Shown here: positions 1-6,368 of the stretch, in pieces
How positions within the stretch are numbered: position 1 is the first letter of the stretch
How the letters are laid out: each line of letters starts with the position of its first letter
Source of the DNA: JARRQB01 sp965368585
GTDB lineage: Bacteria; Pseudomonadota; Gammaproteobacteria; Chromatiales; Chromatiaceae
Assembly (NCBI GenBank): GCA_965368585.1
Contig: CBDUNM010000141.1
Location: forward strand, 1 to 13,393
Length of the DNA: 13,393 nucleotides
Direction: 5' to 3'
The notes under the pieces: generated by a model
The model's input: the letters and a program-made list of their open reading frames with translations, nothing else
Databases searched by the model: none
Told to the model about the DNA's origin: nothing
Program-made: the position numbers and the translations under genes

Positions 1-2
1 CC

Positions 3-545
3 CAAACGGGGCCGCCGGAAACGGGGGACTCGAAAGCGGCAAAATCGGCCGACGTCGATCCGAAGGATCTTGCGCTGGTCGACCAGCACGGCCGGGAAGT
101 CAAGTTGGTCAGCGACGTCATCGGCGACCGCATCGTAGTCATGGATTTTGTCTACACCACCTGCACCACCGTATGCCCGGTGCTCTCGGCGGTGCTCGGC
201 CAGTTGCAGCGTAAGCTCGGCGATCAGCTGGGCAATGATGTGGCCCTGGTGTCGCTGACGGTGGATCCCATTCGCGATACGCCGCAGCGCCTGCGCGCCT
301 ACGCCGCCAAGCACCAGGCCCGCGACGGCTGGGTCTGGCTGACCGGGCCCAAGACCACCATGGACGAGGTGTTGGACGGCCTGGGGGCTTACAGTCCCAA
401 CTTCGAGAACCACCCCGCCATGGTCTTGGTGGGGGACGGACGCACCGGTGAGTGGTCGCGCTTTTTCGGCTTCCCGAGCCCGGACCGGCTCATGCAGCAG
501 GTGAACACATTGCAAGCGGCGCGGCAACGCGTGGCGGGAGGCTGA
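3..545 (+). CDS. SCO1/SenC family copper/thiol protein, 5' end missing
   Basis: SCO proteins are thioredoxin-fold proteins of the periplasm or inner-membrane surface. They deliver copper to the CuA site of cytochrome c oxidase or act as thiol oxidoreductases. The reading frame is open from the first bases of the window, so the signal sequence and true start lie upstream; an internal TTG at 105 is not the start, because family-conserved sequence (DLALVDQHG) precedes it. The copper/redox motif CTTVC (Cys codons at 162 and 174) and the distal His in the NHPAM segment (codon at 411) are present, so all three copper ligands are conserved. The segment VDPIRDTP is also typical. The stop is 3 nt before a second SCO gene that has GGGAGG just upstream, which indicates one operon. 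The family call is confident; the split between copper delivery and thiol redox is not resolvable here. Confidence 0.93.
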   Translation, partial: QTGPPETGDSKAAKSADVDPKDLALVDQHGREVKLVSDVIGDRIVVMDFVYTTCTTVCPVLSAVLGQLQRKLGDQLGNDVALVSLTVDPIRDTPQRLRAYAAKHQARDGWVWLTGPKTTMDEVLDGLGAYSPNFENHPAMVLVGDGRTGEWSRFFGFPSPDRLMQQVNTLQAARQRVAGG

Positions 546-548
546 ACG

Positions 549-1160
549 ATGCGCCATCTAGGAAAGTTATTCATCTTATGGGCGGGCATGCTGCTAACCC
601 CCCAGGTCTACTCCGAGGCGGACCCGGCCAACGCGCCTGTCGATGAGGCGGGGGCCGAGGAGACGGCGCGCAAGTATTTCACCGATCTGGAGGTGGTGGA
701 TCAAAACGGCCGGCGCCTGCGCTTTTACACGGATGTGCTCAAGGGCCGGGTGGTGCTGATCAATTTCGTGTTCACCAACTGCCCGGACGCCTGCCCGATG
801 ATCACGCAGAAACTCGTCCAGGTGCGAAATCAGCTGGTGGACTCGGTGAAGGACGACATCTGGTTCGTTTCCATCAGCGTGGACCCCGAACGCGATACCC
901 CCGCGTCCATGAAGGCCTTCGCCGAGAAGCAGCGCGCCGACGAGCACCGCTGGCTCTGGCTGACCGGGCCGAAGCAGAACCTCGAGTTTATCGTCAAGCG
1001 ACTCGGGCAATACACCCAGGAGGTCGAGGCCCACTCCACCCTGATGTTGGCCGGCAACGACAAGACGCGTCACTGGACGCGCGTCATGCCCATGGTGCCG
1101 CCGGCGGGCGTCGCCCAGCAGTTGCGGGATCTCGCCGAAGAAACCCCCGGGCGCATCTGA
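549..1160 (+). CDS. SCO1/SenC family protein, second tandem copy
   Basis: Complete 203-residue SCO-family protein. An N-terminal hydrophobic stretch (about residues 5-22) would export or anchor it. The thioredoxin-like domain follows from about residue 43. It keeps the CPDAC motif (Cys78, Cys82), the VDPERDTP segment and His162 in the AHSTL stretch, so the SCO copper ligand set is complete. The ATG is supported by GGGAGG at 536-541, 7 nt upstream. It lies 3 nt after another SCO gene and 1 nt before the cytochrome/binding-protein fusion, so the three are very probably cotranscribed. The two SCO copies differ widely outside the motifs, which suggests old paralogues with split roles (for example one metallochaperone, one reductase) rather than a recent duplication; that division of labour is inference. 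Confidence 0.94.
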   Translation: MRHLGKLFILWAGMLLTPQVYSEADPANAPVDEAGAEETARKYFTDLEVVDQNGRRLRFYTDVLKGRVVLINFVFTNCPDACPMITQKLVQVRNQLVDSVKDDIWFVSISVDPERDTPASMKAFAEKQRADEHRWLWLTGPKQNLEFIVKRLGQYTQEVEAHSTLMLAGNDKTRHWTRVMPMVPPAGVAQQLRDLAEETPGRI

Positions 1161-1161
1161 C

Positions 1162-2751
1162 GTGCCGTCGTCGCAGGGGTTATTCCCGCGGTTGAGCATG
1201 GCGGCGCTGGCGCTCGTCGCGGCTCTTGGCGGGGTGCCCGTCGACGCGGCGCTGACCGAGCAGCAGGCCCGGGGTAAGCAGGTCTACCAAAAGGGTACGA
1301 GCACCAGCGGCAGTGAAATATCGGCCATCCTGGGTTCCGAAGGGGTGGTGCTGCCGGCGAGTATGGTTCCTTGTGCGAGCTGTCACGGGCCCGATGGGCG
1401 GGGCCGGCCCGAGGGCGGGCTGATTCCGCCCGATATTCGCTGGAGCGAATTGACCAAGGCCTATGGACACGTCCACGAATCCGGGAGGCGCCATCCAGCA
1501 TTCGATCAGGCAAGCCTGGCACGTATCGTGAGAACGGGTTTGGACCCTGCGCACAATCGCCTGGACCAGGCCATGCCGACGTATCAGATGTCCGACGCGG
1601 ATATGGCCGATATGTTCGCCTACCTGCAGGTTCTGGAAGACGATTGGGATTCAGGACTCAGCGATGACGCGATTCAGCTGGGTACCCTGTTACCTCTCAG
1701 CGGGCCCCGGGGCAGCCTTGGGCAAGCCATGGCGCAGGTCATGTACGCGCACTTCCAGCAGATCAACGAACGCGGTGGAATCTTCGGTCGGCGCATCGAG
1801 CTGTTGGCGATTCCCTATGGCGACTCACCCGAGGCGACGCTCGCCACCCTGCGCAAGGCGTTTGAAAAAGAGGGGATCTTTGCCCTGGTCGGCGCCTACA
1901 CCGTGGGTCTGGAGACCGAGATTCTCGATGTGTTGCGCGTCGAGCAGGTGCCGCTGATCGGGCCGTTCACGCTCAATCCGGGCGACGAGATCGTCGATGC
2001 CGCGGCCTTTTACCTGTATCCCGGCTTCGTGGAACAGGCCCGCGTGCTCGCCAACCAGGCGCTGGATGACGGCCAGGATGGCGCCGCGCCGCTGCTGCTT
2101 GTGGGGCCGAACGACGGTCGTGTCGGTCAGCTGATCGCGGCGGTTCAAGATCAACTGCGCGCCCGTCATGCCGCGGCGCCGACGACCCTGAACTATCGTC
2201 GGGGCGCGCTGGATGCCCAATCGATGGCCGAGCGCGTGCAGCAGAGCGAGAGCGACGCCATGATCTTCCTTGGCGAGCAGTCAGAGCTTGACGCCGTACT
2301 TGCCGCTCTGGCCGAACGCGAGCAACACCCGCGCGTCTACCTGCTCTCGTCATTCGTCCCGCGGCCACTGTTCGACGTGCCCGCGGCGTTTCACAATCGC
2401 ATCTTTCTTGCCTACCCGACGCTCGGCAGCGACGTGAGTGCCACCGGCCGTTCGGAGTATCAGCGCCTGGCCGAAAGCCATGCCTTGCCGCCGGATCATC
2501 TGCAGGGACAGATCGCCGCGTTTGCCGCGGCCAAGCTGCTGGTGGAAGGCCTGCGCCGTGCCGGCCGGACGCTCAACCGCCACGCGCTGGTGGAGGCACT
2601 GGAGGCCCTGTATACCTACGATACAGGCCTGACGCCGCCGCTCACCTACGGGCCCAACCGGCGCATCGGGGCGCGCGGTGCGCATGTGATGGCCGTGGAT
2701 CTGAAGACCAGGTCCTACGAGACGATCGGTGGTTGGCACGAGCTGCGTTGA
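1162..2751 (+). CDS. Secreted cytochrome c / ABC-type substrate-binding protein fusion
   Basis: 529 residues from a GTG start; an in-frame ATG at 1198 is a plausible alternative and still leaves a hydrophobic signal peptide (AALALVAALGGVPVDA). The first domain, about residues 31-160, is a monohaem cytochrome c with CASCH at 71-75 and candidate distal Met138 or Met143 (AMPTYQM). The second, about 170-525, resembles Peripla_BP_6 binding proteins of the Leu/Ile/Val type: it opens with IQLGTLLPLSGPRG, continues INERGGIFGRRIELL and has a VGAYTVG segment. Fusions of this architecture occur in proteobacteria, but I know no proven ligand. No ABC permease or ATPase gene is in the window, so it may sense or carry a ligand in a redox context rather than feed a transporter. 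It follows the second SCO gene after 1 nt, consistent with translational coupling; no strong ribosome site is seen for the GTG. Confidence 0.9.
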   Translation: MPSSQGLFPRLSMAALALVAALGGVPVDAALTEQQARGKQVYQKGTSTSGSEISAILGSEGVVLPASMVPCASCHGPDGRGRPEGGLIPPDIRWSELTKAYGHVHESGRRHPAFDQASLARIVRTGLDPAHNRLDQAMPTYQMSDADMADMFAYLQVLEDDWDSGLSDDAIQLGTLLPLSGPRGSLGQAMAQVMYAHFQQINERGGIFGRRIELLAIPYGDSPEATLATLRKAFEKEGIFALVGAYTVGLETEILDVLRVEQVPLIGPFTLNPGDEIVDAAAFYLYPGFVEQARVLANQALDDGQDGAAPLLLVGPNDGRVGQLIAAVQDQLRARHAAAPTTLNYRRGALDAQSMAERVQQSESDAMIFLGEQSELDAVLAALAEREQHPRVYLLSSFVPRPLFDVPAAFHNRIFLAYPTLGSDVSATGRSEYQRLAESHALPPDHLQGQIAAFAAAKLLVEGLRRAGRTLNRHALVEALEALYTYDTGLTPPLTYGPNRRIGARGAHVMAVDLKTRSYETIGGWHELR

Positions 2752-2789
2752 GACGGCGCAGCCACGTATTCCGCGAATCAAGAATATTC

Positions 2790-2797
2790 GGAGGAGA
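2790..2797 (+). promoter_or_regulatory. Ribosome binding site deciding a TTG start
   Basis: GGAGGAGA lies directly upstream of two adjacent in-frame TTG codons (2801 and 2804). The GGAGG core is 6 or 9 nt from them. The site favours these starts over the upstream GTG at 2729, which would overlap the previous gene and place a long charged stretch before the signal peptide. Confidence 0.75.
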
Positions 2798-2800
2798 ATC

Positions 2801-3778
2801 TTGTTGAAGTCTGTTTCTATCGGAGTATGGGCCGGCGCCCTGTTGTTCGCCACGGCGGTCCAGGCCGCTCAAGCGGCGGTCGTCGCCAAGGTCAACGGCA
2901 CGGAAATTCCCCGCGCCCGGCTGGAATCGAGCTTCGAGGCGTATCGCCAGGAGCCGGGTGGAAATGGCGCGGCGCCGGGCGACCTCGATCAGGACCGGGC
3001 GTTGCAACGTGAGCTGCTGGATATCCTCATCGAACAGGAATTGTTGTGGCAGGACGCCGAAAAGAATCAGCTGGTGGCCAGCGAACAGGACGTCGCCAAC
3101 AACGTGGCACGGGCGCGCGGTGGGTTTTCCAGCCAGGAAGAATACCTCGGCCAACTCCGGGTCAACGGTTTCACGGAGGAGTCCTTCGCAGAGAATGTCA
3201 AGCAGCGGCTCTCGGTGATACGACTGATCGAAGAGGCGATCGGTCCATCGGTGAGCGTCAGCGATGCGGAGATTCACGACTTCTACCTGGCCAATCCGGA
3301 CCGGTTCAAAAGCCCCGAGCAGATTCACACCCGCCATATCCTGATCAAGGTGGCACCCGAGAGCGATACGGCGACCAGGGCCGAGGCCCGCAAGCGGATC
3401 GATGCCATACTCGCCGAAGCGCGCCAGGAAGGCGCGGATTTTGCCGCCCTGGCCAAACAGCATTCGGAGGGACCCTCGGCCCCCGGCGGCGGCGACCTTG
3501 GATTCCAACCCAAAGGGCGACTGGTCGCGCCGTTCGAAAACGCGGCGTTCGCTTTACAGCCGGGCGAAATCTCCGCTCCGGTCGAGACCGCGTTCGGCTA
3601 TCACATCATCAAACTTGAGGATCGGCGCGAAGGCGGTCTGGTGCCGGAGGAACAAGCCAGGGAACAGATCCGGGCCTATCTCGCCCGCAACAAGACCCAG
3701 CAAGCGGTTCAGGCTCACGCCGCGGCGCTGCGCGAAAAGGCCGACATCGAGATCCTGGAGAGGTTATTGGCCGAGTGA
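2801..3778 (+). CDS. Exported parvulin-type peptidyl-prolyl isomerase (SurA/PrsA/PpiC-like)
   Basis: About 325 residues. The N-terminus (MLKSVSIGVWAGALLFATAVQA) is a signal peptide. Residues about 27-150 form a helical SurA_N-like chaperone region containing VNGTEIPRARLE and LLDILIEQELLW. Residues about 173-276 are a PpiC/rotamase domain with the family hallmarks HTRHILI, FAALAKQHSEGPSA, GGDLGF and FGYHIIKLE. It would catalyse cis-trans isomerisation of prolyl bonds and assist folding of exported proteins. The start is TTG at 2801, or TTG at 2804 one codon later, chosen from the strong ribosome site. It lies 49 nt after the cytochrome/binding-protein fusion on the same strand, probably the last gene of that operon. 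The large secreted protein encoded at 4254-5888 and the neighbouring SCO and cytochrome proteins are natural clients (inference). Confidence 0.92.
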   Translation: MLKSVSIGVWAGALLFATAVQAAQAAVVAKVNGTEIPRARLESSFEAYRQEPGGNGAAPGDLDQDRALQRELLDILIEQELLWQDAEKNQLVASEQDVANNVARARGGFSSQEEYLGQLRVNGFTEESFAENVKQRLSVIRLIEEAIGPSVSVSDAEIHDFYLANPDRFKSPEQIHTRHILIKVAPESDTATRAEARKRIDAILAEARQEGADFAALAKQHSEGPSAPGGGDLGFQPKGRLVAPFENAAFALQPGEISAPVETAFGYHIIKLEDRREGGLVPEEQAREQIRAYLARNKTQQAVQAHAAALREKADIEILERLLAE

Positions 3779-3852
3779 GTGCTGGTCGTTAAACCTTGAT
3801 CGATTGTTCGCTAAGTTTTCGAATTTCCCCCCCTGTGGAGGTGCCGTAACAG

Positions 3853-3878
3853 TCCCCTCTCCCGGCCGGGGGAAGGAA
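3853..3878. repeat. REP-like palindrome centred on CCCGGCCGGG
   Basis: A 10-bp perfect palindrome, CCCGGCCGGG at 3861-3870, is extended by imperfect arms (CCCTCT upstream, GGAAGG downstream). Short CCTCTCCC...GGGAGAGG-type palindromes are common intergenic repeats in gammaproteobacteria. Only one copy lies in the window, so repeat status is inferred from resemblance. Confidence 0.4.
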
Positions 3879-3903
3879 CACCGATTTTTGCTGCGACACC
3901 CTC

Positions 3904-3945
3904 CTGTGGGAAGCGGGCCCGCGCCGCGAAACGCGCCTCCCACCT
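3904..3945. repeat. REP-like inverted repeat (GTGGGA...TCCCAC)
   Basis: GTGGGAAGCG at 3906-3915 pairs with CGCGCCTCCCAC ending at 3943, giving a stem of about 10 bp with one mismatch. The core CTGTGGGAAGCGGGC...CGCGAA closely resembles the TGTGGGAGCGGGC...GCGA core of Pseudomonas REP elements. Such elements sit in gaps after genes and can be mobilised by RAYT transposases; none is in this window. Confidence 0.5.
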
Positions 3946-3975
3946 CCGGTTGACCGCAGGCCCGAAAGCGTCTGC

Positions 3976-3989
3976 TGCGCGATCGCGCA
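3976..3989. repeat. 14-bp perfect palindrome
   Basis: TGCGCGATCGCGCA is identical to its reverse complement. It lies about 265 bp upstream of the 4254 start, in non-coding DNA. It could be an operator or a genome-wide motif built on GCGATCGC; the sequence alone does not decide. Confidence 0.4.
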
Positions 3990-4125
3990 ACGCCATCCCC
4001 CTGTCTTGATCACCCGTCCCAACGGACAGGTCCGCCCTGGTCCTTGGGATTGCCCCGGTCTGGTCTATCGGCCGAAGCGAAAAGGGGTTGCGCACTCAAT
4101 ACTCCATGCAGTGAACCAACGGTCG

Positions 4126-4146
4126 GCGAGCGCGACACGCTCGCCA
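4126..4146 (+). promoter_or_regulatory. Perfect 8-bp hairpin upstream of the large secreted protein gene
   Basis: GGCGAGCG (4126-4133) and CGCTCGCC (4139-4146) are perfect inverted repeats around a 5-nt loop. No T-run follows, so it is not a standard intrinsic terminator. It lies 107 nt before the preferred ATG and could be a leader stem-loop or an operator. Confidence 0.45.
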
Positions 4147-4253
4147 GTCCGGTCAACCCAGAGTAGAGGAGGCGCCGCGAACCCATGTGGTGGCTTTTGA
4201 CCGTGGTCGAGGGTGGTCCTCGGCCCGCAAACGCAACAGTGAGAATCAAAAAA

Positions 4254-5888
4254 ATGAGCGATCTGAAACTGAATCCGATGCGCGCATGGAACAAGCGCTG
4301 CAAGAAAAGCATGCTGCCTCTGGCCGTCGCCGGGGCAGCGGTACTAGCGTTCGCACCCCTGGCCCAAGCGGACCTGGAGGCCGTGGGCGGGGTGGATCCC
4401 GCCACCGGCTATCCGCTGTACTACGAGGATGCGACCGGGCTGCGCCTGTCGCTGTGCCTTAATCAAGACCCGGCGTTTTGCCTGCCGCTGGTCGGGGGGC
4501 CGGACGGGATACCCTTTCCTGGCCAGCCGATTGGGTTTAACGGACCAGGCACCGCAGACGACAACTTCCCGCTCGAGGCCTTCTACTGGTCCGGCGAGGC
4601 GCTGATGCAGACCGCCGGCGGCGGTGATGCCCTGCTGGTGCTCGCGCTCGAGGCCGCCTGGTTCAACGAGGCGGTGGTCGACGGCGACCAGATCGTGTTC
4701 GGCCGCATCCGCTACCGCATCGACAACCTGATCCCCGGCGAGATGTACAGGATCACCACACCCTTTGGCGTGTTCACCGAGGTGGCCGAGGCGGCCGGCC
4801 GCCGGGGCATCAACACCACCGAGGACATCGGCATCGTGCAGGGCGACTTCACGGCGGTGCTGGGTGCCAAGGTCGGGCCGTTCCTGGTGCCGACCGGGTT
4901 TGACGCTGCGACTCCGACTGTCGTCGATGGAGACGGCGTTGGATACATCGCCGCAGCCGGTGTGGAGACCACCGTCACCGGCAGCGTGCTCGAGGTCAAT
5001 GCCGCATACGGGCAGGGGCCTGGAAGCCCGGGTCCGGCCAACTTCTTCCGCATCGAGGGCCGTGGCGTGGGCAACCAGCCGGGTCTCACAGGGTCGCCGG
5101 ATCGCTGCGCATCCGTGGCGCTGGGCGCGGATCTGAGTGGGGTGAACAACCGTAGCGACTGCGTCGAGACCAACCTGTTCAGCCTCACCGGACAGATCGC
5201 CAGCGTGTTCGGCGTGAAGCCGGTACGCACGACCTACACCCGCGCCGCCAACGGCAACGGCCGGATCGACGTGCTGGCGACGAGCGTGCCGAGCACCCCA
5301 ACGAGCCCGCAGATCATCGAGGCCTCGATCCCGGGGCGCAGCATTCCGCTCCTCGAGGACCCGATCGGTTCCGGCCGGTACTTCGGGCGCTTCAGCCACA
5401 ACGGATTGCCGCTGCCGGGCGACTTGACGCTGACCAACACGACCGACATCCCGCCGACCGAGGTGACCGCTCCGCTGGTCGATTCCATCACGGTGAACCG
5501 GGCGGTCTTCATCACCAATGGCCTCGTCAATCCCGTCGACGTCACCGGCCCGTTCGGCGTCCCCGACGGCGTCACTGACGATCGTGACGTGGTGGGGACG
5601 CTGGAGCTCCGAGTGAACAGCTCGGACAACGACGCCGCTAGTGCGCCTGATCTCTTTGCCTTGAACAGCTTCGGTGAGCCGCTGCTGTGCACCGACCCCG
5701 GCACCGACGGGGTCATCGGCGGTGGCGACGACGGCGCGACTTCGGAGGTTATCCCGGACAACGTGCTGGTCATCTGCCCCGTGTTCGCCGTGGGTGAGAT
5801 CACCATCAGCAGTTCCGCCGGCGGTGTAGGCACTCAGACGGTGATCATCCAGGGATCGAACGTCAACGCTAATAATGGTGGCCTGTAA
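4254..5888 (+). CDS. Large secreted protein of unknown function
   Basis: 544 residues with a long but good Sec signal peptide: MSDLKLNPMRAWNKRCKK, then a hydrophobic core, ending in PLAQA|DLEA. The upstream ATG at 4185 would give an unlikely 43-residue region before the hydrophobic core, so 4254 is preferred despite a weak ribosome site (GTGAG). The mature protein opens with DLEAVGGVDPATGYPLYYED, a start I associate with a set of uncharacterised exported bacterial proteins, but I cannot name a domain. Three widely spaced Cys pairs (in CLNQDPAFC, in DRCAS...SDC, and in LLCTD...VICP) suggest disulfides. It is acidic and Gly/Asp-rich, with a TDGVIGGGDDG stretch that could bind calcium. No haem motif (CxxCH) is present. 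The isomerase and SCO proteins upstream could help it fold or load metal (inference). Confidence 0.85.
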   Translation: MSDLKLNPMRAWNKRCKKSMLPLAVAGAAVLAFAPLAQADLEAVGGVDPATGYPLYYEDATGLRLSLCLNQDPAFCLPLVGGPDGIPFPGQPIGFNGPGTADDNFPLEAFYWSGEALMQTAGGGDALLVLALEAAWFNEAVVDGDQIVFGRIRYRIDNLIPGEMYRITTPFGVFTEVAEAAGRRGINTTEDIGIVQGDFTAVLGAKVGPFLVPTGFDAATPTVVDGDGVGYIAAAGVETTVTGSVLEVNAAYGQGPGSPGPANFFRIEGRGVGNQPGLTGSPDRCASVALGADLSGVNNRSDCVETNLFSLTGQIASVFGVKPVRTTYTRAANGNGRIDVLATSVPSTPTSPQIIEASIPGRSIPLLEDPIGSGRYFGRFSHNGLPLPGDLTLTNTTDIPPTEVTAPLVDSITVNRAVFITNGLVNPVDVTGPFGVPDGVTDDRDVVGTLELRVNSSDNDAASAPDLFALNSFGEPLLCTDPGTDGVIGGGDDGATSEVIPDNVLVICPVFAVGEITISSSAGGVGTQTVIIQGSNVNANNGGL

Positions 5889-5942
5889 GAATCGGCCAGC
5901 AAGGTTCGGACGAGTAGTAGTACAGTAGTACGCTGAGATCGA

Positions 5943-5969
5943 CCCAGGGGGCGTGACACACCCCCTGGG
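5943..5969. terminator. Terminator-like hairpin after the large secreted protein gene
   Basis: CCCAGGGGG (5943-5951) and CCCCCTGGG (5961-5969) form a perfect 9-bp stem with a 9-nt loop, 54 nt after the stop at 5888. No T-run follows on either strand, so it may end transcription weakly, protect the 3' end, or be bidirectional between the converging genes. Confidence 0.55.
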
Positions 5970-6092
5970 CATCCCGGCAAAACAATGCGGCCTGGCCTGG
6001 CCGACCTTATCAAGAAACGCGTTAGTGAAGCTGCATGTCGGGTGAAGGTTTGCGTGATCTACGGCACTGCACATTCTTTTTTTGCTACTGGC

Positions 6093-6356
6093 TAACCTGC
6101 ATGCTGCACCAGCCGATCATGGGCCAAACACCGAAACCCGATGTAGCCGCTGCGCATCCTCTTTTTCCGGGGTTTTCTGCAAGGTACGGTTGGTGATGAC
6201 CGGCCCATGATCTATCCGGGCCCTCGCTTGTCCAGGCACGCCTGAACTGGCTGTTCACTCGAGTCGTAGCGACGGCTATGCCTTTCGCTCCACAACGGCG
6301 TCCAGCCGCACCTGTCCGGCGCGATCATCCCGGATACTGGTGCAACATGCAGGCTA
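6093..6356. mobile_element. Possible MITE or insertion-sequence relic with 20-bp terminal inverted repeats
   Basis: TAACCTGCATGCTGCACCAG at 6093-6112 matches the reverse complement of 6337-6356 at 18 of 20 positions. Inside, GATCATGGGCC (6115-6125) has a perfect 11-bp inverted copy at 6202-6212. GGCTAA occurs at the left end (6090-6095) and twice in tandem at the right (6352-6357 and 6358-6363), so a target duplication is possible. No transposase could be read on either strand, so this is either a non-autonomous element or an eroded remnant. Confidence 0.45.
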
Positions 6357-6368
6357 AGGCTAATTGAA

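Larger units (their letters stand above)
3779..4253. other. Intergenic region rich in palindromes
   Basis: This 475-bp gap has no convincing gene. Small ORFs that cross it lack ribosome sites and recognisable sequence. It holds two REP-like palindromes (3853-3878 and 3904-3945), a 14-bp perfect palindrome (3976-3989) and a perfect 8-bp hairpin (4126-4146), all listed separately. No clear intrinsic terminator with a T-run follows the isomerase gene. No obvious sigma-70 promoter for the 4254 gene could be picked out. AGAGGAGG at 4165-4172 is a strong ribosome-site sequence but is 12 nt from the nearest ATG (4185). Confidence 0.6.
5889..6368. other. Intergenic region with terminator-like hairpin and a relic inverted-repeat element
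   Basis: A 480-bp gap between a plus-strand gene and a converging minus-strand gene. It contains a tandem AGTAGTAC pair (5916-5931), a perfect 9-bp hairpin (5943-5969) and an element with 20-bp terminal inverted repeats (6093-6356). The small minus-strand ORF at 6212-6418 overlaps the cytochrome gene and has no recognisable product. No functional gene was found. Confidence 0.6.

Noticed and set aside
2642..3508. 288-codon open frame on the minus strand
   Set aside because: Shadow of the parvulin gene and the end of the upstream fusion gene.
4006..4019. Possible FNR site (TTGAT) upstream of the 4254 gene
   Set aside because: Only the left half-site is present; the right half (CGTCC) does not fit.
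4185..4253. Upstream ATG start for the large secreted protein
   Set aside because: AGGAGG is 12 nt away, too far for good initiation, and the added residues would sit before an already complete signal peptide. It cannot be fully excluded.
4344..6074. 576-codon open frame on the minus strand
   Set aside because: It is antisense to the 4254-5888 gene, has no ribosome site or signal, and its His/Arg/Ala-rich product has no domain. It is a by-product of high GC and codon bias.
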